DNA of 64,000 bases, taken from contig JARBJD010000307.1 of assembly GCA_033064195.1 (NCBI GenBank), forward strand, positions 22,714-86,713, given 5' to 3'. How positions within the stretch are numbered: the stretch's first letter is position 1; every line of letters begins with the position of its first letter. This document shows positions 56,801 to 64,000 of the stretch, in pieces. The notes beneath the pieces were generated by a model. It was not told the DNA's origin, searched no databases, and saw only the letters and a list, made by a program, of their open reading frames with translations. A program made the translations under genes and the position numbers. Source of the DNA: Blattamonas nauphoetae. Its lineage: Eukaryota > Preaxostyla > Oxymonadida.

Positions 56801-57124
56801 TCGATTCAATCTGTCAGTGTTCAAGCGGACAATCTGGATAATGGATTTTCATCTCCGCCTTCGACTACTCATCACTCCTCATCTCACACTCGATGTCAAG
56901 GAAGTCTGTCAAAAATGTCAGCTTCAGGCCTATTTTTTGATGTGACAGTCACCGCCTGCACATACACATCCTGCTCAACAACCTCCGATACAACTTTTGG
57001 CGTCCTCTCCATATCGCACTCTGTCAGACACAGTTCATCCTCACTGGAACAGCAGCCATCACAACATGCACGTCACAGTCAATGTGATTAGCCGACGTAC
57101 TCCACTTTGCGAGAACTCAGACCG
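53807..57124. other. Cargo region, genes unassigned
   Basis: Plus-strand open segments at 53893-54207 and 55090-55458 (the latter with a possible membrane segment TLIVVLLTASFISFVVF near residue 80) and minus-strand low-complexity stretches near 55540-56150. The 56050-57090 plus frames look coding-like but shift repeatedly. No domain recognised. Confidence 0.3.
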
Positions 57125-57660
57125 ATGATGGTTCCTCCATCTCCACCCACGCCTGTGTCTAAGCTGATGCCTCAATTGTTTTTGGGGAATGAGGATACCA
57201 CTTCTTCGATTGCTGTTCGTTTTCTTCTCGCCGTCATTCTCCTCGTTCGCAAGTTTCTGAACACTCAACGAATCACTCATGTGGTGATCTGTGGAACTGG
57301 AACGACATCTGGTTCGAATGTTTGGAGTGTGAATAACGTGTCGATACTGTCTCTGCCGATGTCTGAGTTAGATCCTTCGACATTCTTGGCATCGCCAGCG
57401 AAACATGTGAGCCGTGTGTGCAGCTTTCTTGACAAAGCACTTGATGGTGACGGGGTGATCCTGGTTCATTCACCTCAAGGGCACAACCGCGCGATGCTGA
57501 TTGTATCGATTTTTCTGATTCACCACTACAGTTGGTGAGTGGAGCATGCGATGGAAGTGACGTCGCTGAGCCGGCGGACTCGGATGAAGCGATCGTTCGT
57601 TTCGGGGTTGAGGAAGCAAGCTGGAGTGATTAGTCGTCTTGTGCGAACGCCTCGTCTTTG
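57125..57660 (+). pseudogene. Dual-specificity-phosphatase-like protein with Cys-to-Ser active site (STYX-like), interrupted
   Basis: From the ATG at 57125: PQLFLGNEDTTSS (typical DSP opening), ITHVVICG, VNNVSILSLPMSEL, FLDKALDGDGVILVH, then the P-loop as HSPQGHNRA. In active enzymes this reads HCxxGxxR, so the nucleophilic Cys is Ser. After HHYSW a TGA at 57536 interrupts, and the same frame continues VEHAMEVTSLSRR...LRKQ, matching the downstream DSP helix. So it is a pseudophosphatase by residue and probably a pseudogene by the stop. GT at the stop could alternatively be a splice donor. It is cargo of the 7.9-kb element. Confidence 0.6.
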
Positions 57661-58769
57661 CAGGAATCGTTCACTCTTCACAAAACGTCGTTCAACCAGG
57701 CAGTGCGACTGACTCAGTCTGCGCCGAGTGTGCGTACTGCTCCGAAAGTGAAGCTCCCCAGCTCACTGGCGCCGTGTGTTGTGAAACCGAAATCGAGCTT
57801 GTTGACGAAACGACCGCAGACGAGTGAACCGACAAGCGGGACGGAGCCTGCGGGATCGATTCTGCAGTCGGGCGATGCGAGGAGACACCGAATGCCGCTG
57901 AAGTTGGCGAAAACGAGCCCGCTTCTTTCGCGTGTCGCCCACCCGCTGACCAGCGCTTGCTGAAGCTACACTCCACTCGGATTGGACGTGCCGCAGATTA
58001 ATGTTCAGAATGTGCCGGCACAATTCTTGGGGCACCCGACGATTCTGGAATTGATGGAAGCTGGAAGCCGAAACTGTCAGCTCTTCGGACAATCGAACAA
58101 AACGCCCTCCGACGGCAAGGATCGGCCGGGCACCGCTCGAAATCGTCGGCAGAACCACTTCGCTGTCCTGCGACGAGTTTGGACCGAAATACGCCATCGC
58201 CGAACACACGCGCCAAATCAGACTCGACCACTCCCGAACGGCATGCCCGGCCGCCCACACTCACACAAGTCTCGTCCGCAGCGTCACTGGATTCGCTGGC
58301 CTCCTCCTCGCGAATTGATTCGCCGACGTGCGCAACGAGCGAAGAAAGCGAGTCGGTGATTGAACTGAACCCCACCCCCGCTCTCACTGCGCACCGACCA
58401 GCACTTCCTGCCGCTCTTCTCGCCCCCACCGCACACCCTCCGTCGGCAGCGGACTACAACACAGACCGCTCTCGCCCCTCGTCGCCCACACTCACAAACC
58501 CCTTTCGCCTCCGAAGGACCACGCGAACTTGAACGAACCGCCGAGTCCTGTTCTTGTGACGATGCTCCGGTTCTCGCGCGGGAATGGGATGCGCTCGCCG
58601 CAACACTCGAAGCCAGCCCCAAAGTTGGTCTCGCTCCCCACAACCCCTCCCACACCTCCTCTTCCCCAAAATACGGCAGTGTGCATTCTGCGAGTGTGAA
58701 GAAGAGAACACCGACAACACCAGTCGCGAAGGGAAGGCTGTGGCTGCGATGAAGAAGCACCATTTCTGA
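57661..58769 (+). other. Ser/Pro-rich low-complexity tail region
   Basis: GC-rich plus-strand frames with S, P, T and R bias (for example DSLASSSRIDSP, NPTPALTAHRPAL) follow the phosphatase-like segment, in shifting frames. It could be the disordered C terminus of the same gene. The minus-strand frames here appear to be shadows. Confidence 0.35.
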
Positions 58770-59336
58770 TTGTTTCTCCGATCGGATTGGGTGGATCTGC
58801 CGTCGTGGCCCGTTCCCTCTTTTGGTTCGTGTCCCATCCTCTTTCTTCCTCCGCGTTCTGTTCTGCTTCGAAGCTCGTCATTATTTGGCTGTCCTGTTCT
58901 GCGCTGAATCTCGCTGTCGCTTTCTGTTCTGGCAGTGTCTTGCTCTGTGCGTCCTGCCCTTTCTTGCCTGTTCATGAGACGTTAGAGATTCGGGGGGAGG
59001 GGATCTGAGGCTATTATTGTTTTACCCATTCTTTACCAGTTTCTGAGCCTATTTTCGCGAATATTTTGTTTTCTTGATTGCTTGTGACATGCACTGAATG
59101 AATTGAAGACGTGATATTGTCTTGTTTCCGAAATATTGGTTGGTGAAGTGTTCAAAAACAAACTGGATTTGTGCAGCACAGGAGTTGGGGATGACTTACT
59201 ATCTGGTTCCAGAAAACAATGAAATCCTTATCATATGAATCGAGTGCGTTTCAACCGTCCAACCAATCTGCAGATGGCAGTAGAGAATGAGGAGAATTGG
59301 ATGGCTTCAGTATTCTTGATCTCCGCTTCAAACTTC
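58770..59336. other. No gene recognised
   Basis: Transition from GC-rich cargo to the right TIR; no supported coding sequence. Confidence 0.4.
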
Positions 59337-60286
59337 AGCGCTTCGCATCCAGGTGTTGATTGCTGTTGTATGGTGCATCCTGAACTATCGAAGAGTCTCA
59401 ATAAGTTGATTGGAGAGAAGAGGTGAGTTTAAGAGAGAGTGGGATGATCCGATTCAAAAAGGCAAATTCAATCCAATTGTCGAACATTACTCATCCGATC
59501 ATGAATACTGCTATAATTTCACAAAATGTGTATGATCATGACAGAAAAATCCATTGAAGAAAAAGTTGACGATCCCGGGATTCGAACCTGGGTCCCAACA
59601 GCGGAAGTCTCTGAATCTACCAACTCGTCTATTTGTACAATTTTTTTGATCAAACATCCACACTGATATGGTTTAAAACCAACTTTTTGCAGATTTCCAA
59701 CGGTCATTCAGAAAACCAACGGTCGTTCAGAAAACCAACGGTCGTTCAGAAAACCAACGGTCGTTCAGAAAACCAACTGCAGCTTAGAATACCAACGGTA
59801 CTCGAGAAAACCAACTTCAAATTGAGGCAGCCAGCTTGTTATACAGGCAAATCAATATTTCACCCTAAATTTCCACCCAGATCCCCCAAGATTTTTTCAT
59901 TTTTCAAAAATTGTCATTTTGAGAGAAAACCATCCCAAATCACCAGAAATGAACTGGGATTGAAAAATCATGAACAGGCGTGGAGAAAAGTGGTCGTGAA
60001 GTTCGGCTGTCCTAAGCTTAAATGTTAAGGACCTCCTATTTGGGAGCCAAAAGGGTCAAAAATCAGAAAAAAGACTCCTAAATAGGAGACCCCACCCGTG
60101 GATCCTATTTTGGAGGTTCGATTTCTGCCTCAAGTGATTGATGGGGGAGGGTAGATATCCAACCCGGAAATGGTGGGCCCCAAAAATTTATGGGTTCCGA
60201 GAAATATGGGATGGATGGAAAGAGGGGTCCAAAAAATGGGGGAAAAGTATCGGGTTAAATCAAAGTATCGGGTTAAATTTCCACTA
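59337..60286. repeat. Right TIR of the 7.9-kb element (950 bp)
   Basis: Inverse of 52371-53806 without the nested MITE. Contains the inverse tRNA-like sequence, the minisatellite and the AT-rich terminal ACCCGATAC repeats. Confidence 0.85.
59567..59629 (-). tRNA. tRNA-like sequence in the right TIR
   Basis: Identical inverse copy of the 53510-53572 sequence, with the same B-box. On the minus strand it is followed by a run beginning TTTTTC, a weaker terminator than the T6 on the left. Confidence 0.45.
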
Positions 60287-61878
60287 TATACCTACAACGA
60301 TTCCAAAACAAATGTCCAACGATTCAACACTTTCGTCATCTATCAGACCTGGGAAGGAAAGACGTTTGAAACTCGACCCCAGTCGGGATCGAAGCCTCGC
60401 AGAGGCTGAGACAATCACATCATGATTTTCCAGCAAGAGAGAAGGTTCAATGAAGATATATTTCTGACGATTTCACAGGTGCCGGACATTGTTTCAATGA
60501 ATCCATCAGAGGTGTCACGATCGGAATTGACCACTCGCCAAGTCCTCGATAAATTGGAAGTGATGAAAGGGATGTTTGATCATCAACAAAAAGACAATTC
60601 AGAAGATGAACAAATCAAAGCTGAGAACTCAATCATGGACAATCAACAACGAATGGAACAATTCATCACAAAACAGATTGTCGATTCGAAGAAGATGAAT
60701 CGTGACTTGTTTATTTTATCACACATACCCAGAGCTGTTGATAGTGATGATACTGATTTCATTATTGCTCATCCTAAACAAATCCCGTATGGTGGACGAT
60801 CATTTCAAGATTGGTACGATGAATATGTTCACCGATGGACTCTAGCAAATCCAAAACAAACAATGAACTTACGGGAAAAACAACGAGCAAATATCGCCAA
60901 TGGATTACCAATGACAGCAAGACCGGTTGAAAAAATATCATATCCTTTTCGATCAAAGATGCAGTTCATGTCGAAGTCAATCACTGGTGATCCACACCAG
61001 ACGTTAGACAGAAAGGTTCCACAAAAATGTGATCGACCATACTTCTCACCGAAGTCAGGATCATGGGAAATTGATCTCGTTTTTATCCAATCACCAACGT
61101 CGAAAACGGTACTTCAGATTTACCTCTTTGCAATCAACATCAACACTAAGTACCTTGTTGTGATTCCTGTTCTGGATAAATCATGGAGCAAAGTCAAGAC
61201 TGCAATCAATGATCTCATTCATCATCGTGGTGTCAAAGTCAACAACATTCGTGGTGATGGAGAATCTGCTTGGACTAGTGGAGAAGCATCAACGTATTTC
61301 AAGCAACAGAAAGTTAGCACTTATTTCACAAGCTCTCCATTCACAAATCACAACAGAATTGTCGATCGAGTGATCAGAACAATCAGAGATGGATTCCAAG
61401 ACAATGCAACACAGATGGCCAATCATTCACAGATGAATCAGATGGTGAACTATTACAACGTGACTCCACATCGAGCGTACTGGAACAAGTTCACTCCACA
61501 GCAAGCACAAAACAATCGAGATTGAAGCATTGTATATCTCCAGTTGTGAAGAACAATTAAAACCATCCAACGACAACAGACGACACAGCTGCTTTGGCGA
61601 TACAAACCAGGAAACATATTGTTGATTCACCTTGATCTGAACAAAACTGCTGCCAAGTTTCAGAAGAAGCGAAGACAGTTTCAATTTGTTGGACAATTTA
61701 TTGAGTACAAACACGGAAATGTCGTGGCATCATTGCTGAATGGACTCACCAGTTTGCCCAATCTGGTGTACGTTCCTATTCAACACACAAAATATCATGC
61801 GGCTTCCGTAGATGATTTGTCACCAGAGTTCATCAATGAATTTAATTTGGTGTGATTCAGAAGTTTTATTTCTGTGAA

Positions 61879-62227
61879 ATGACATCACTGAAATTATTAG
61901 AACCGTTTGATCCTGAACAGAAAGAGTTCACAAACATTCACGACTTTCAGATATATTTAGAAAGAATAGAAAGGAATTGAATGAATTGACGACTCAAAAC
62001 TAAATCGGATGATTCAAATTGATGGATACAGAATCACAAAAATAAGAGGTGAGATAGCACTTCGGAAAGTCAACAATGAAAGCATAGGTGAATCCTCGAT
62101 TGATCAAAGATTGTCAGACATTGAAGAATCAATACGAACGCTCACTGATACTCTCAGCATGAGGCTACGAAGTCTTGATGATTCAATTGGTCACCTTATT
62201 CAAGAATTAACGGACAGTTCGGTTTAA
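61879..62227 (+). pseudogene. Small coiled-coil protein (copy D), frameshifted
   Basis: The start MTSLKLLEPFDPEQKEF resembles copy B. Single-base deletions near 61960 and 61995 break the frame before the IRGEIALRK and SIDQRLSDIEES coiled-coil part at 62009-62227. It overlaps the ATPase by 21 bp. Confidence 0.72.
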
Positions 62228-63049
62228 GCCGTCTTTGTTGATCTCAGTCAGTGCTACTCCATCTGTATTGTATCGAAGAATAATTGCTTCACATTTTTGT
62301 TTTCGTTGATAAACATTCCAGAAGTGTCGAATATCAATTGGTGAGTTCAACTGAGGATAGACTCGACTGATTCGTTCTTTGTTGAAGCCTCCAAAGATCC
62401 ACATCGAATCAATGTTTGACTTCATATCTGCTGACAAACTGAACAGCTCATGCATTGTCAGAAAGAAAGTGAATTTTGGTTGTCGATTCTCCAGTAGTAA
62501 GTCCATCATTGTCATTCTATTTTTGGATGCTCTACGTTCACCTAGGATTCTGCGACAGTCATCCAAGAGGATAATCGTTTGGAGATTCTTTACTGAGAAA
62601 TCATCAATGGACAGTGAGTCGAAGAGTTCATCTCTGCATTCATCAGTAATTCTGTCTTGCCATTGATTGTCAATAATCTCTTCATAAGCAGCTTTTGATT
62701 GAGATAGTTCCAACAGAAATGGAAGTGCATCATCGTATTTGACTTTCACATAAGGCACATTCAATATTGGTTTGAATTTATCGAATGTTGGATCGTTGTT
62801 CTTATCAGTGACGAAGACAAAGAGGTGAAATAGTTCATTCCTGACATGGACGTTTTGTAGCTTGGCAATCTCGAAGAGCATTAAAGGTTTTCCACTTCCT
62901 CTGTTTCCAACGAGGACATTAACACTGTTGCGATTGAAATTCAAGTCTGGATGAATTTGTGATTGGACTTCATGAGAAACATTTCTGTTTGATGCTTCAT
63001 TCAGTTTTGCATTCACATACGCTGTCAATGACGAGGTTGATCTTTTCAT
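62207..63049 (-). pseudogene. Packaging-type ATPase (copy D) with altered Walker A
   Basis: 280 residues, open throughout, but the P-loop reads GNRGSGKP instead of GNRGSGKT. One base is lost at the GK codons and two more are lost about 25 bp downstream, so the frame is shifted over roughly ten residues (PLMLF) and then restored. Walker B ILLDDC is intact. Loss of the P-loop Thr should abolish Mg-ATP binding, so this copy is probably inactive despite its open frame. Confidence 0.8.
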
Positions 63050-63106
63050 TTATGATTTATCTGCATTTAAAATGTAGTTTTCATTTTTATTTTGTATGAA
63101 AACAAC

Positions 63107-64000
63107 ATGACTGAAAAGATAAAGTTCAATCCACCACAAAGAAAAGCACAGGCGAAGAGACCGAAAATGAGATATGAACAGGCAACCAGAGATGCAATGA
63201 AACAAATCTTTGCTGATGATGACATTCGCACCAAATTCAATTCTGCACTCAGTAGTGCTCCGTCCGCATTGGAATATATTGAAAGGACTGGACACAATTG
63301 GGAAGTGAAAATGGAAAAATATGGTAAAGTTCCTGATGTGATGGTCTACGACAAAGACACAAAGATCTGATTGCCGCCAATGGTTTCATGCTTGCACCAT
63401 ATCACAGTCGACCTGTCATCGAAACATATTATGCAATGAATCCAACACCAGATTCACGTCGTCAGACATCATATTCACTATTTCGTCAAGATAACGGAAG
63501 AAAAATCAAAGCTGTCCATCAGAATTTTCTCAAAACAGGCACATATGATGTACCGTCATCATTTCACGACATCAGCTACTCAGAAATGCAAGAACAACGA
63601 TCAAAACAACCTTATGCAATCATGAAGAGCCGTTGGTGAATTCATGAATGAAACATTGAAGGTATATCGTGCAAGTCGCGAACACCCTGCAGATGTCAGC
63701 AGCAATGTGTTGGATAATATGGTTTCAATTCCATTCAATCAAAGTTGCGGCGGATGATGTGGATCAATGGCTTGAAGACAATGTTGAAGGATTCATCAGT
63801 TCAAATTCAGATCATCAGAGATTAAAACAAGAAAAGCTTTTAAGGAACAGATTCATCCACAGTTTCTCGAAATCATTGAGAGCACAGAAGATTTAAATAC
63901 TTTCCTGGTCGACATACTACTGATATCTCAACACTTGTGAATCAACTGACGCGTGAAGCATATCAAACAAAGAACTGAAGACATCAGTAAAATACCAAAA
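63107..64000 (+). pseudogene. Conserved ~300-aa Polinton protein (copy D), frameshifted, near the window edge
   Basis: Homolog of 21949-22869. Segments FADDDIRTKF, KVPDVMVYDKD, YYAMNPTPDSRRQ and SSFHDISYSEMQEQRS fall in three frames, with breaks near 63360, 63630 and 63730. The homology reaches almost to the edge. Confidence 0.78.

Larger units (their letters stand above)
52371..60286. mobile_element. 7.9-kb long-TIR element carrying tRNA-like sequences and host-like cargo
   Basis: The ends begin TAGTGGAAATTTAACCCGAT and are inverted at 60286, flanked by TA (52369-52370 and 60287-60288). TIRs of about 950 bp include an ACCCGATACTTTGATTT repeat, a 20-bp minisatellite and a tRNA-like gene. The 5.5-kb interior is GC-richer and contains a dual-specificity pseudophosphatase gene but no recognised transposase, so it looks non-autonomous with captured host DNA. 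Confidence 0.82.
52022..61858 (+). pseudogene. Polinton integrase (copy D), split by the 7.9-kb element
   Basis: The ATG at 52022 opens an N-terminal part (TAA at about 52328, then the homologous frame to 52370); the remainder resumes at 60289. The long clean core at 60422-61525 has WEIDLVFI, RGDGESAW and NHNRIVDRVIRTIRD. Frameshifts fall near 60410 and 61520, and the gene ends DEFNLV at about 61855. At the insertion point the codons on both sides (QPA-I and P-T-T) join in frame once the element and one TA are removed. Confidence 0.85.
51333..64000 (+). mobile_element. Polinton copy D, 5'-truncated, continuing past the right edge
   Basis: Begins in the middle of pPolB (GACAACTATATTG, encoding DNYIVIED) directly against copy C's right end. 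It continues with integrase (split by a 7.9-kb element), coiled-coil gene, ATPase and the 300-residue unknown, in the same order as copies B and C. Confidence 0.86.

Noticed and set aside
57998-58975. Long minus-strand open frames in GC-rich cargo
   Set aside because: The composition is Arg/Glu-rich shadow coding opposite the Ser/Pro-rich plus strand; no domains are visible.

Overview
The window is eukaryotic, repeat-rich DNA from a protist. Three things suggest a metamonad flagellate, most like an oxymonad such as Blattamonas, with a parabasalid as the alternative: several degenerate copies of one Polinton/Maverick family, Ser/Thr-rich beta-helix surface-protein fragments, and dense nested DNA transposons. 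The species call is inference; no rRNA or other phylogenetic marker is present.

Four copies of one Polinton lineage dominate. Copy A (1-5842, minus, running off the left edge) has part of an integrase, an uninterrupted 1456-residue protein-primed family B DNA polymerase (pPolB) and a small repeat protein. Copy B (16341 to about 24131, plus) has a pPolB gutted by an internal deletion, a near-intact integrase, a packaging ATPase and small virion-type genes, and is truncated before the capsid genes. Copy C (31669-51332, plus) is complete end to end, with long terminal inverted repeats (TIRs), the whole gene set and two paralogous capsid-like genes; its pPolB and integrase are broken, the latter by a pogo-like transposon. 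Copy D (51333 to beyond 64000, plus) starts inside pPolB exactly where copy C ends. The shared order is repeat protein, pPolB, integrase, coiled-coil protein, ATPase (opposite strand), a 300-residue unknown, a 200-residue unknown, two MAPG-type small proteins, two capsid-like proteins and a terminal small protein. Most of these genes follow a T6-A-T5 motif just upstream of the ATG.

Other mobile DNA is nested in the Polintons. A 6.3-kb element (5843-12162) sits in the 5' flank of copy A with a 10-bp flanking duplication and carries host-like gene fragments. A 7.9-kb element (52371-60286) sits in the integrase of copy D at a TA, with 0.95-kb TIRs that each hold a tRNA-like sequence, and carries about 5.5 kb of host-like DNA including a Cys-to-Ser dual-specificity pseudophosphatase. 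Several short inverted-repeat elements (MITEs) and a palindromic foldback element are also present.

The DNA between copies B and C (24132-31668) holds a hAT transposase remnant, a decayed leucine-rich-repeat plus PP2C phosphatase gene, a mariner-type MITE and a retroelement RNase H fragment. The 4 kb between copies A and B (12163-16340) lacks convincing genes and has a roughly 140-bp tandem repeat array and abrupt pyrimidine/purine strand switches. Intact genes are spread over different copies (polymerase in A, integrase in B, ATPase in B and C, capsid genes in C), so no single copy looks autonomous but complementation in trans is conceivable.
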